In this document: positions 1 to 34,400 of the stretch, one piece after another
How the letters are laid out: each line of letters opens with the position of its first letter
How positions within the stretch are numbered: position 1 is the first letter of the stretch
Assembly (NCBI RefSeq): GCF_965638725.1
Contig: NC_134954.1
Span: 3,529,001 to 3,593,000, forward strand
Source: Aptenodytes patagonicus
Taxonomy: Eukaryota; Chordata; Aves; Sphenisciformes; Spheniscidae
Direction of reading: 5' to 3'
Length of the DNA: 64,000 nt
Translations under genes and position numbers: made by a program
The notes under the pieces: generated by a model
Told to the model about the DNA's origin: nothing
Seen by the model: only the letters and a program-made list of their open reading frames with translations
The model's database searches: none

Positions 1-21074
<21,074 letters not shown>

Positions 21075-21097
21075 GGCGGCACCCGGCTCGCCCGCAC

Positions 21098-21109
21098 CGC
21101 GCCTGCGCG
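21098..21109. promoter_or_regulatory. NRF1-type binding site upstream of FARSB
   Basis: CGCGCCTGCGCG fits the NRF1 consensus YGCGCMTGCGCR at every position and lies 24 bp upstream of the FARSB ATG. NRF1 sites are common near start sites of housekeeping and translation genes. Binding itself is inferred. Confidence 0.5.
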
Positions 21110-22380
21110 GCCGCCCGCCAGGCCCCCGCCGCGCCGCGCCTACCCGCCGCGCTGCCTGAAGGCCGCTCTCCTTTCCTCCGGCCCGCCACCGCCGCCCCCC
21201 CCCTCGCTCCCCGGCGCGACGCTACGCAGGCAGCCCGGCCGGACGCCCGTGGAGCGGGTCCGCCCGTCTCCTGCGCCCGGGGAGGAGGCGGGCAGCGCGC
21301 CGAGCACCGGCAGCGCGTCGGGCAGCTACGGCGGTGACATCAGCCCGTTGGCCGGGAGCCCCCGCTCCCTGTCAGCGGCGTCCTTTGGCGTGAGGCGGCC
21401 GGTGCGGGCGGCGTGAGGGGCCGCCCGGCCGCGGCGGCACCAGCCCGCGTTGGACGGCGAGCTGCGGCGTTTCCGCTGTCCCGACGGGAAAAGTGGGTGC
21501 AACCGGGACAGCGCTTCTGCAAGTTTTGGGGTGTTTTGGGTTTGTGGGGTTTTTTTTGACGATACCTGTCGCTGACGCCCCGGCTTAAGTGCCGGGGGTG
21601 GGAGGAGGTTGCGCGTGCGCTGGTTTGATTAGAAACGAAAGAGTTAAGCCCGAATACCACAGGGATTCGAAGTTCTCGGTCAACTTCCATAAGCCTTTTA
21701 ATTAGAAGGCTCTTAAGCGCGAGGGTACGCCGGGGGGCGCTGGGGACGAGACAGAAATGGCGCCGGCCGCTCTGAGGGGGAAAGACCCGCCAAAACTCCC
21801 CAGCGTGAGAAAGGTTTCCGCCGCGCAGCTTGGCTCCTCGGACTCGAGGCTCGCAGCTCGGACCGGTGCGGGCCGCGGGTGCCTCCGCCCCCGTTGCCTA
21901 GTGCCGTCCGTTTGAACCGGGGGCAGGTGCGGCGTTTACGCGGCTCGGAGCCGAGGCCGGGGCAGCGCCGGGCTGTGGAAGCCGCGTCGGACGTTTCTGT
22001 GACAAGGGAGGGGGGTGCAGCGGCGTTCCGAGACGCGCCTCGCCCGGGCTCCGCCCGCTCCCGGTTCAGGATCAGGTTTCCTGCGACCGGGCCGGGGCGG
22101 GGCGCGGGGGAGGAAGGTGCCCGGGGCCCGGGGCGGGCTGCGCCGGGGCGGTCGCCTCCCCGTCCCCGCCTGCTGGGGCCGCGCCCGGGCCCCGCTGCCG
22201 CGCCGCGGCCGTGGGCAGCGCCGGCGGCGGGAGGGGGCGCGTCCCTTGCGCCACAAGCCGGTGGCCGGAGCCGCGGCTGCCGGCGGCAGAGCGGCGCGGC
22301 GGCGGGCAGGTGCGGCGGGCTGGGACCGGGACCGGGACCGGCGGGTCCGTGCCTCCCCGCGCTGCTCTCCCGCCGTCAGC

Positions 22381-22474
22381 ATGAAGGTCGAGTTTGCCCC
22401 CATCAACGTCCCCCTAAAGAGAAGGATCCAGACAGTCGCCGTGCTGCAGTGGATCTTCTCCTTCCTCCTGCTGG
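22381..22474 (+). CDS. MOGAT1: MOGAT1 coding exon 1 (residues 1-31 plus 1 nt)
   Basis: The ATG has A at -3 (CAGCATGA). The exon encodes [20 protein letters not shown] and the hydrophobic [11 protein letters not shown], then splices at G|GTAACA. The same frame stays open upstream to another ATG at 22015, but the conserved MKVEFAP start argues for 22381. Confidence 0.95.
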
Positions 22475-25400
22475 GTAACAGCCTTCCTCCTTCCTGCCCT
22501 TGCCCCAGAGAGAAAAGGGAAAGAATCGGCTTTTTCCTTAACCGGCGTCACCCGTGGGCATCGGTCTGTGTCACCCTGTGGTTCCGTGTGGGAGGAGAGG
22601 TGGCCGGGCGGCGAGCAGCTCCCCGGCTGTCCCGGGGCGGGCAAGAGCATCGCACTTCTGGGCTTGGGCCTTCTCTTCCCTGAAGGCTTTGGATGGCTTT
22701 TTCTCTTTTTTTTTGGGGGGGTCTATTTCTTTCCACGGGTTCTGTTTCAAATATGATCTTAAAAAGCTAGTGACCGTGTCTTTTCATTGAGATGCCCACT
22801 AGATTTCTGACAACTAACAACTTTTTATTGAATGTGAGCATAAAGGCTGGTACATGACTAATGCTGTTTTCATTACTGATTTTGTAAAATAACTTTATAT
22901 ACTGTAGTTCAATAAAATGCTCATTTAACTAGGTGACAAAAATTAATAAGGATTGACAGTGAACTGGCTTAAATGCAGCCACTTCCGTAAATGTATGAAA
23001 AAGGTCCTCACTTGCTTTAAGAAAGTGTTCCTAACAATTTTACTTGGTAAACTTTTTCCACTGATTATTCCTCTATAGGGAATTTTCCTAATACCTTAAT
23101 AGACTCCTATCACTAAATATCTATTCACAGCAGCAAATCTTATTCTCATGGGTAGTTATCTTGAACTTGATAAAATGAGTCACTTGATAAGGTAAGCTAA
23201 GTGTTAACTCTCTGGGGCCAGATCCATGGATTGTGTAAATTGGCGAACGGTTATTGAATAGTCTGTGTGGAACAAAACTGTTCTGAGGTGTAAAGCGACT
23301 GACTACCTGTGTGTTACTGGAAACGGTGGAACGTGTTATAATCACCTGTGCTTTAGGACTTAAAAGGAGAAGAGGAATGTGCGCGTATCTTCCTTGTATA
23401 TCTTGCAGATACATTATCATTCAGATGGTGGTCTGATGTCTTTCAGACGATTTTTTTTTAGGTTGTTAGCCCACACATACAAGATTCAGGTATGTGGGGG
23501 AAGCATGGAGGGTATGAAGCACCTTCTCAGATTTCTCCTTAGCACTTGGCTGGTTTATGTTACCTCTAAATTATATGTGGTTGGACTATAAACAGTTCAT
23601 GTCTGTGGCTACATTGTAAATAGCCTGTGCTTTTAATTTTCTGTTATTGAATTAGAACTTGGCATATCCCATTATTCCAGTATAATGATAATTCAGTGGA
23701 AGTTCAGTGGCAGTGGCATTGGAAACAATTTTTATCCTAGCCTGGTTGGTAACAATGCTGCTGCAGAAAATCATGTCCTTCTGTCCTTACAAGAAGTGAT
23801 CGGGCTGCAGAAAATCCACTTTTGCTGCAGTTCAGTGGGAGAAGCAGGCAGCTGTCTTCTGCAGCTGGCGCTGCCTGGGAATAAACATCAAGGAAAATCA
23901 ACAAGGAAGTGGTCTTATGGCAGGTTACATTGAACATAGTGAGTGCACGTGATCATGAAAAAATCTGTTTGCAAGAATGCTCAAAGTTTGGTGGACAAAT
24001 TGATTCTAATAATAATAATCTGCTTGTGCTTTCATGGGGCTGTTTATCTTTAGAGCTATCCAAGGTCACCTTGTCATTTTGTAGGTGTACCCTTTCAGTC
24101 GTAGGACAGTCGGAGCGATCTGGCCAAAAAGTTTCAATTAGCTCCAGGAAAATTCAGATGGCTGAATCCTAAATGGCTGAAAGAAGTGAAAAATGGGTTG
24201 GTTTCTGATGTTCTGGATTGCCATTATGTCTGGATTTTTCAGCCTTTTTTTTTTTTTGCCTGCTGAGCAGAAAAAGTATGGAAACATTGTTTGTAAGCTC
24301 TTGAATTCAAAAGTGACACTTTCAAATCACACAGGGGATGCCCCAGTACAAGTGAAATACTGTGTGAATTCGTCACAGGATAGGTTAGAGGGGTAGGCGT
24401 TGTTTGGGGGTTGGTATACGGCTGGAATTAGCTTATGCCAAGCAAGATCTTCTGTAGGTTCAGTCTTTCTTATGTAAAAAGTATCTGCATGTGAAAACAT
24501 GAACAGACAAGGCCACATGATAACTAATGATTCATATTATAGGTCTAGGGATTCTCTTTAGAGCAGTGCATAAATAGGGTACTGGCTTAGTCCCTAAAGT
24601 TGTCCATCTGGGTGTGTGGTGAGGTGCCATAGCTTAATAAAACGGACTGACAGGACTAACAGATAAAGTAAGATAACTGTAAAAGTTAGTGCCCTGAAAG
24701 ACAAAAGCTGAATTGGGTAATGATATCCTTTAAATCTGGGAAGTGACATGTGAAAACATGATTTGTCACACAGAGTAAGCCGTAAGGGGAACGTGAGTCT
24801 GTTACAACTTAGAATCCATACTGTGACTTGGATAGAAGACTCTCAAAATCAAGCATTGGTTTTATCTTCCTGGCCGAGACCCTTAAGAGTAGCTGAATTT
24901 AATGTAAAAAGCACATTGTGTTGGTCTTTGCCCCTTGCTCTCCAGGCTTGCTTTGTTGTAATGCTGCGTGGTTTTCTGAGACTGTGGAATTGATGATTGA
25001 AAATGCCCTCTTGCTTGTGTGACTAAAGGCTACTTACAAGTTGGCCTGAAATACATACATGCAATAGTTGTTGGAGACCGTGAATCTCATCACCACTTGT
25101 AGAAAGAGCGAATCAGTCAACGAATACCGAACAAATAGCTGCGGTAGCATGGTACAAACAAGAAATTTCTGCTCCTTCTCACAGCGTACTGGCTTGGGCT
25201 GGGTCGGCACTACAGATACATTGCTTCCGCTGTAGAGCGTAGGCAGAATAAACATGCCTCCGCCTCGAAAAAGCTGTACAGATGTGCACAGAATTTCATT
25301 ACATACAAAAGGAACCTCTTTAAAATTCCGGGTGTAGGTTCCTGTGCTTCCCTGCTCCGTACTGCAAGTTGCCAAATTTCGCCCTCAAGCAGAAAAGACA

Positions 25401-28400
25401 AGTTTTCATTGTAGCAGTGGTTCTTCTGTTAGTTATCCAGGGGCATGACACCAGAAGCAAAAATAAGTTCCGAAATACTGTGATCTGCATCTAAGAGCTT
25501 CTGGATCAGATGAGAGAAATGCCCATCCCATAGTTTCCCACTGTGTGCCAGCTGAAACTGCCATATGGTTTCCTATCTTACGTGCTCTAAGTGCAGCAGG
25601 CTAAAATACTTTAGGTAAAGTTTAATGAAAAAGTGTTTTAAATGGGTTTCCTTCTTTGAAAAGAAGAGTGGCATCAGCCTGGAGTCTAGAAAACTAAAGC
25701 TGTGAAAACTGAAAAACAGGAAACGCTAAAATGATGTTGTTTCTTGCTGTGTTGAGTAGAAATCCAAAACAGCTTCAGGCTGAAGCGTAATTTCAAGTCA
25801 TTAGTGTTTCACTGCTGCAACAGCAAATATGTGAAGTTTTGCAATTTCAGAGTACCTGCTTTGGAAAAAAAAAGCTGAAACAGACAATTTTGATTGATGT
25901 AGTTTTATGCCTGTAATCACTGTTATTAGAGGTTCATCGGCTTGGCCAGGGGCTGACAGTCCCGGGACAGGTCTGGCCCCATTCCAAGCTCGTGCAGCAC
26001 CCACATCGTGTGCACCTCTGAAGCTGTGTGCTGATATCTGCTTGTGATCTCTCTGTGCCGTTGTCCAGCCCAACCCCAGGCAGAAAGTCACCTGGAGAAA
26101 TGAAATCTCCCAAGCCTGTAAGTGCTGCTGGACTGACTGGGGGCGAGAGCAAAGAGGTTGCATCCCTCCCATTTTTGTACTGTAGGTTTCACGGTACATC
26201 TACACAAAAGAAATTGTCACCATCGATGAATGCAACGGATGTCCCTGGTGTTTAGCATGAAATCTTTGTTTTTAAGCTTGGAACTATTTTTCTTAAGAAC
26301 TTTGAATTAATTTTGCTGCAGTTAATAGTATGTCTGATATCCTCCTGTTAGGAACCATTGTAGGTTTTCTGTTTCTTGCACAGTAGTTGAGCAGCGATTC
26401 ACCCTTGGTATGTAAGCGTGCTGCAGGGGTGAGCTGTGTGCCTCAGTACTGCACATCTGCCAGCGAGGTTCAGTTTGTATCAGGAGGTGATCAGTACCCA
26501 GGCAGGAGGTAGATCAAAGGGTTCATTTAAAGGCAAAACAATTTAAACAAAGAAAAATCAATGAGATTTGGTTTAAGTTCTGCTTTGCAGGTGCTTTAGC
26601 CTTCTGTTTTTCTTCCTCTCTAATGTACACAAATCAAATGACAGCATTTTGGAGAAAATAAAGCTAGAAGGTGAGTCGGTGAGCTTCTCTGCCAGCTTCT
26701 GTGCATGTGATGTGAAAAGGGACAGTGGAATTTGGGCATGTACAAAATCAAATGCAGAGCTGGGTAGCTTGGGTGGAGTGGTGGTGTCGTGGTCCAGACA
26801 ATGAGAGATGGAAATGAGAGAGAATTTAACCCTGTGACAAGGATACCAGGATTTTGCTTTTGACAAGGTGGCGGTAGGGGAGAATGGTGCACCTTCTATG
26901 GCTCACTTTCTAGGTCCAGCAGTGGCATGCTGGTCTTCTCCTTGCTGGAGACCTAGGAAGTGACTGTTGTGCATGCATTCCTGTGTTTATTTGCAAAATA
27001 CTTAATAGTACAAAATCAGTACATAATAAAAGGTATACTTTAATATGCATGAAGCCACAAAACAATAACATTGGTGTATATTAAAGTACATCCTGTTCTC
27101 TAGTGATTAAACTCCTGCGCATGTAGCATGTAGGATGAAGCCCTCTGTTAAATTGAACTTGGATGGAGACAGTTTTGAGTTGTGGATCTGGCTTCCCCAA
27201 AAGAATAGAAATGATGAAACCTTTGCCACAGAGTGAGATACTGCTGCTGGAATAGTAAGTGGCTTATGTGTTGAGAAAGCAGGTGTCAGTGTAATGTGCT
27301 AAAGCAAAAAATAACCTTTTCCCCAAACATGTCATGTTTTGTTACCTGGTGCTGATTTAATTCCTCAGCTGTAGCTGGCTAACTAAAATGGTCTCGTTCT
27401 TCCTCAAAGCCTTTTTTAAAAAGCTCTTTTTTGATACCTAAGAAAACTCAGCTGAGCTCTATGAGCCTTTCCTAGCAAGCTGGCTGGTATTGCTACTTGT
27501 TTTTGTTGGTCTGTATTCATCTATCCCTGAAGCTTATTGCTGGCCCATGCGTAGGGACTGGTGTGTGATCACAGAGAATAACAGGGCACTTACTGATGCT
27601 TGACTGACTAGTATTTCTAGGACTGCTACCTCTGTTACCTGCATCTTAGGGAAGGAATTTAACCATGTCTCTGTGCATATTTGTTTGTATCCTTCAAGAA
27701 TAAGAAGAGAAAAATGGCTGAGCTGCGTCAGGCCAGAGGCCCTGGCTTGGCAACCTGTATGTGAACATAACTGATAGTGGATGCCTAAGGAGAAATAAAA
27801 GAAATGGGAAATATGTAGACTAAATTTGGCACGCTGGCTCGGGATTTGGTAATTAGTAACTCGGGGATTTACTGTATCCAGACCACTCTATCTACAGGTC
27901 AATAGTGCCTAATGCTCCGTATCTCTCGTTTATCAGTATTTGCCAATGGAAGGTCTGCTTGCTTGGGAACTGGAACCAAATACCAGAGTAAACAAGCCTC
28001 CAAACCTTGGCATCTGAGGATTTGTATTTGTTATCATAGTAGTGTTGAAATAGAGCTCCCTTGGTAGGAATGCTCACGTATCCTTGTGACCGGGGCTACC
28101 AGTTGTGACCAATAAACTGACAAAGGACCTCCACTACAGGAGACTGATACATATTCAACAAATGCTGACCTCTTTATCACCTCAGTCCTGGAGATGGCTA
28201 CCAAATTCCTGTGGACTTCAACAATTTTCCAGTGCAGCTAGTTAATTCCCAGCTTGTTCTTTGCTGGGGAGTCCATATCTCCCATGGGTAAAAAGTAGCA
28301 GCAAGTTCCTGTGCTTCTGCTGGAAATCTGTATATTGACAGAATTGCATAGACTAGTAGGCTCTAAACAGGATAGTACTAACATTATGACTGCATTTTTT

Positions 28401-31400
28401 TAAAAAGACACTTTCTATGTAAAAGCTGCAGAACAGTACTCTGCAGAGGCATGAACTTGCTTACTGTTGCCTTGGCAGGTTGCCTCCTCTCAGGTGTTGC
28501 CTGTTGTCTCAGGTTTTCCTTTGGTGGGACTGTTGGAGTCTATTTGCTGTATGTGTTACTTCATTGAAATTTCTATCCCTTTGTGTATGATTTATAAATA
28601 ATTTAGAAAGTATTTCCAGAAATTAAGGCTGATTTTAAATTTATTTTGTTTTTCTTTTCCCCTAATAAAAGAATCCATTAAGCAGGGAAAATAATTTTTT
28701 TTAATGCCAAAATCAATTTATCAGTGGTACCTTGAGGGATAATAGAGAGGAGCAAATGTTCGTTAGGGATGAAAACATCACTGTGCAATTTTCCTTGTGT
28801 GTTCCCTCCAATGTTCTGTTCCTCAGGCACCCAGCTTCAGAGGCGTTGCTGCTCTGAAGGCTGACGATGAGGAAAGGACTGTTCTGCTGTAGGTACATCA
28901 ACGTGGTTGTTAAAGAATGTGCCATCTCTTATTTTTTCCCCCCTGTGGCCGTAGATGTAAGAAATGAGCTTTTCACCTTGCTTTGTGTATTGGTATGCAC
29001 ATGTACTCATAAAGCCCAGAGAAGTACAATATTAAAAATCACATCTCTACCTGTGTATTCACTAGAATGCCAGTGGGATAAAGATGTCCTGTTTATCACG
29101 TCCTTTGTGGGCTGAGGTTCAAATCACTGAACTGTGAAAGTCTCCAGCCCATGCAAGATATAGCAGCACAGTGTGTTTAGAGAAAGCTTTGCTAAGGGCA
29201 TGTGGGAAACAGCAGGAACTGGCTCATAGTTCAGACCTGAGTTGGTTGAGCAGTCCGGAGGTCTCGGTGCGAGCTGCTTTGCGTGGCTTTGTTGGGGTAC
29301 TGCGGAGGGCCTGTAGTGCTGTTTGGATTGAGACGAGCGCCCTGGCCACCTAGGATACGCCTGCACTGGCCGACATGGTCTGTGACTGCTCTGAGAGTAA
29401 TGGGAGGCTTTTCTTCTAGTGGACAATCTTAAGTTTGGTGGCCCTCACAATAGATATTACTCAAACATTTTTGACTCCTTAGTAACTGCAAATGCATTCA
29501 GAGCTTCCAGTTGCCTGGATCACCTGTATTTCCCCACCCAACGTGCTGGTTTCCTACTTCCTATCTCTGTGGTATTTAACTATTTTATGAATTTGGAGCC
29601 CACAGCTGCAAACGTAGAGCCTATTTAATGAGTGAAGCATCAGGTGGTCGAACATCATTGGGCAGGACGGCTGCCAGTGCTGCTAGCTAACACTATATAT
29701 AATATTTTTCATCCTTTTCCTGCAGCTGATGAATATCCACATGTTGTAAATAGAGGAAAAGGGATGTAAAGTCTCGCCAATGTTGGCTGGCAAACCGAAT
29801 GTTCAGAGTCCCATGGCAGTGATTTGTCTTTTGATCCATATTGTTTCCCTTTTTCCCCCACTGTTCCAATACACCACAGAGATATTTTCAAAACTTTAAT
29901 TCAAGTTTAAGCAAAAAATTATGCTTACAGTGTACATTGGAACTACATCCAAGGAGGCAATGATATAGTAAAGTGCCGATTTCCAAGTTACCTTTTGCCT
30001 GAAATTTGTTTATGAATTTAGGTAAAGTGGTTGCCATTTATTTACGCAGTGTCTTTTCTGAAGGAGAAAACACTGGTTTTGTGTTGGTTGGTTTTGAGTC
30101 ACCAGTGTTTAACTCATCTTGCAGGCTGTTAATGCATTGAAATAATAAGGAGGTATGGTAAAAGGAATTTGCTTTGCATGTCTCATTGCGAATTTGTCCT
30201 ATGAGATGCTGAGCTCCCCTTAGGAAGTGCTGACAGCATACTTATCTCCCCATACCTTACATGCATGCAGGAACGTGTTCTAGCTAAAGCAAAGCAGTGA
30301 GCTTGTTGATCTTCGTGTATGTTTGCCTACATAGTATTAAATAGTGCTATCTGGCACTTACCACTGCTGATTTAATTAGCTCTCACAGCAAGGTTGCTTC
30401 GATCCAAAGCACCTTTCAGCTATTTGGCTAGGAAACTGATAGTAAAAAAAGTCATGTGATTCTACACTGAGCCAAAAGTCCTTCTGAAAGGAAGGGTAGG
30501 AAATATAAATACATTCCAATTTTTGCATAACAACTTGAAATTAATTGATTTATGGCAATTAAGAAAACTTCTCACACTTACTCAAACTTAGACCGTGAAC
30601 CTTGGCATCCTGTACAGATTAGCATTCCTAGAAATTTCTGTAGTTTCAGGATCTCTTCTTCAAAGAACAGGTAATGACTTTCCCTCAAAATATTTCTGTG
30701 CCCTATTTTGAAGTGTTGCTGGTGTGGGATTCCCGGTGAGTTCTCCCTCCAGAGCAGTGGAATTGAGTGTCGTCTCTCACCTGTGTTACTCATCCTGCAT
30801 TAACGATGTTCTCTAGAACTCGTTGTTGCAGCTTTTGAGAGTTTTCCACGTCGACTTTGGAGGTCCGTGGGCCTCAGTTAGCTGTGGTATTTTTCTAGAG
30901 CTCTTACTGAGGTGCTTCTCTGTGCAAGACCAGCGTTGCCTGTTTAGGCAGGAAGCAATGAGCTTCTGTAGTGATGGTACTGAAGAATGGAGTATCCTTC
31001 AAAACAGTAGATTTGATCCTGCTTCTGGTTTTGTTTATGGTTGTTCCCTTCTCCCTTCCTCAGAGCAAATGCAATTCCTTATTTTTCTGCTCATTCCCTG
31101 CCAGAAACGGGAATGTTTATCCTTTTCTTTCCCACTCAATCTAACCAGCAGTTTTGCTTGTTCTGTCTGCTGCTGGATTCTGCAGTAGTTCTCAGTTATC
31201 CCGTGACAATATATCCATTTCTTCTCTGAAGGCACAGTCAAAGTAGGCACAAGGGCAAGTTGGCAGAAATTCAGAAAAAATAAGTGTTCAGGTTGGAGGA
31301 GACACAAGAGTGCCCATAGGCCAGGTTAAGCTCTGAATTTCAGCAGCTTGAAACCTGCTTGGTACAGGGAATCTGCTGTGAGTTTTCAATGCCCGAGTAC

Positions 31401-34400
31401 TCTCTCTCTTGAATGAAGCTGATCTTAGTAAGGATGAGTGGTTTTTACTGTTGGTCCATCTGCTTATGTGAAAGTTTTCAGTTCTGGTAATATTTACACT
31501 GTGTTAGCCAAATTACTGCCTGATGTACTTCTGTTAATTTTTTACTCCGCTCTACTTACTTACGTATTTAGCTCAATATATTTCACTGATGTAACTCCTT
31601 TTAGGACATAACAGGATATTACCCTCATGAAAGCCAGTCAATTGTGGGACAAAGTACTACTTCTGCTTTGTAAAATATCACAGAAAAACGCCTGTTTCAT
31701 ACAACTCTGCCTGTTGAGACTTCCAGTGAGGACTGGGTCCTCTTCTGCTTGCCACTGTGTAAATACACGATGCTAAAGCCCTGGCTCCCTTGCAAACCTG
31801 GAATTCAGCATCTGCTGAATTACCCTGATCTGTGAGCCTGATGCGTTTTTGTTCACAAGACATCAGAGCGTGCAGGCTGCTGCAGGCTGTACTACAGGGT
31901 GGAGAGCAGCAGGTACTGCTGTACTGTGCTTCAGCCGACTCTGTCCGTAGCTGCTTGAGTCGCTGCAAGAGTGCAAAATTCTGCAAGTCCTACAAAGGTA
32001 GTATTTCCATAAGGAGTTGCCCTGAATAATTATTTCAGAGTTGAGCCCCAAAGTAACACATTCTGTTTAATCAAACAACTTTTTCTGGCTTTTTGAATAG
32101 TGTATAATACACTTCCTATGTGTCGTTATTGTGGTAGGATGTTACAATTCTTATTAATCTGCGTCTGAAAGTATCGGGACTTGAAACTCCTGTTGTGTTC
32201 CCATAGCAATGGTGAGTTTCCACTGACAGTGACATGTTTAGAGGCTGAAATGGAACCTCTTAATGTTTTGGCCTTGTCTAGTGCATCTCCTTGGCCAGTT
32301 ACAGAGCACTTTTCACAGGGAGGAGAACTATCATCCCTATTTTATAGGTAAATAAATTAAGAAAATGATTGCCTGACATCACTCCCATCAGAAAAGAGAT
32401 CTTGCTGTGGCCCCCTTTCCCCTCTTTCCTTCCCTAGCCCTCCTCCCTTCTTCTCGCTCACTGGAGCATCACATGTTTGTTAGCTCTTGCGGTCTCCTTT
32501 TATTCTGCCTTAGGTAACCCAGATGCTCTTTACCAAACCTTAGTGTTCACCCTCACCATGGGGAGAAGACAAGTGTGTTGGTTCTCCACTTATGCTTTTG
32601 TTTTATGAAAGTAAACCAGCATGACCTTAGGCTTATTTGTCCAGTTGTGTGGTAGGTAAGAAATATAGACTGAGGTGATGCACCCTTGTAGGTGTTTCAC
32701 CCCCAGTGTAACAACATTCACACGATGTGGAATAAGCTAACTTCAATTTGCACGCGTTTTGAGTAGCATCCGTAATAAAAATATCAGGGCTGGGAATTTG
32801 AGGTCTTAAAAGGAGACAGGTGTGATTAATGCTTGTTATGGTTTCCTTTTTTGTCTCTTGTAGCAGAGTTTTGCTGTGGATTCTTTGTGATCCTGATCCT
32901 AGGCAACTTCTGGTTCCTTGCCGTTCTGTACCTGCTGTGGCTGTACCTCGACTGGGAAACACCATGCACAGGGGGCAGACGGTCCCAGTGGGTCAGAAGC
33001 TGGACTGTTTGGAAGTACTTTAGGGAATACTTCCCCATTCACGTGAGTAAAACGTTTCTCACAGAACTGTAAACATTGGAACAGAGACAGCTTGAATAGC
33101 CATGAGCGTGGACAAATGTCTAAGACTCATCTTTGGTGAAATTCTAGTACTTACTCCAGGGTGACCTTAACTGCTTTTTAAAACATGGGAAGTCTGAGAT
33201 CTAGCGTCAAAAAGGAGCAGGGGCTGATTTTCTACTTGGACTGTTGGGTCACAAGATACTGCCTCAGCACAGTAAATGCTAGACATGATATCTTGAGACA
33301 CATCTATTTGAACTTTGTTCAGCTGTGTAACGGGACAGTAGTTTAAAGTGCTCAGAAAGAATTGTCATCGGTTCTGCGTCCTGTCAATGTGCAATCTCCA
33401 TACTTGTTGTTTTTGAGAATCTTTCTGAGGTAAGTATTATAATGTCCTCCACCGTCTCTATTTTTCAGCTTATAAAAACTTCTGATCTGAATCCAAATCA
33501 CAACTACTTACTTGGCTTTCACCCTCATGGGGTCCTGGTCGCTGGAGCCTTCGGAAACTTTTGCACCGGTCCAAGTTTCAAAAATTTATTTCCTGGGCTT
33601 ACTCCATATCTTCATATCATGCCCATCTGGTTCAGCTGTCCCTTCTTCAGAGAATACGTAATGAGTGCTGGTAGGTAAAAGCAGAATGTCTCAGCTGTTG
33701 CTCTGTATTGTAGCTTCTGCTTCAAATGTAGGGCCTATTCCTGTACCTATAAATGGTAAGTAATTTCACTTCAGGAGCGGCGTTGGTGCTAAATTAAACC
33801 GCTGTTTTATGATGAACTGTTGTTGCAAAACGATTTGAAAGGTTTTATTAATAGTTTTGTTTAACTATATCACTGAGCTTTTTTTTATTTCTGAAAGAAA
33901 TTGCTGTTTTTCCCTTGAACTATGAGACAGCAGTACTGAGTACCAGTTATTTACAAGAAGAGAAGGGCATATTAATTTATAACGTTATTTAGTCATTGCG
34001 CAGACACTTGTAAAACAAATTGAGGATAATCTCTTACCTGAAAGGCGTAAAGTCCTACTCCTTTCAAATATCTTTCTAGTCAGAAGTTAATTACCTACTT
34101 CTGAGTGAGGTCCCATATTGCAAATTTGTGTAATTTTAATGGAGATGTAAACTCTAAAGACAGGAACTTTTTTTTTCTGTTCTGAGCAGCACTTGTCATA
34201 AAGGGGTGATATTCATGACTGGTACTGCAGTAATAAAAGATAAAAATAACAAGCAATAAAGTTTGGGGAACAGAAGAATGTGTAATGAAATCAGGACTAG
34301 TGTCCCCCCACAGTGGTTTAATACAGGAGTTATTTTACTTAAATTCATTAAGCTAGAGCATTTGAGTAAGTACGGTCTGGTGCACAAGACTAGGTTTGGG

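Noticed and set aside
25034..25375. 113-aa minus-strand ORF in MOGAT1 intron 1
   Set aside because: No recognised motif, no CpG promoter and no homology I know. Length is compatible with chance in 10 kb of intron.
33715..33775. GGGCCTATTCCTGTACC-type text resembling an old amniote repeat
   Set aside because: Only a short stretch is similar; not enough to call.
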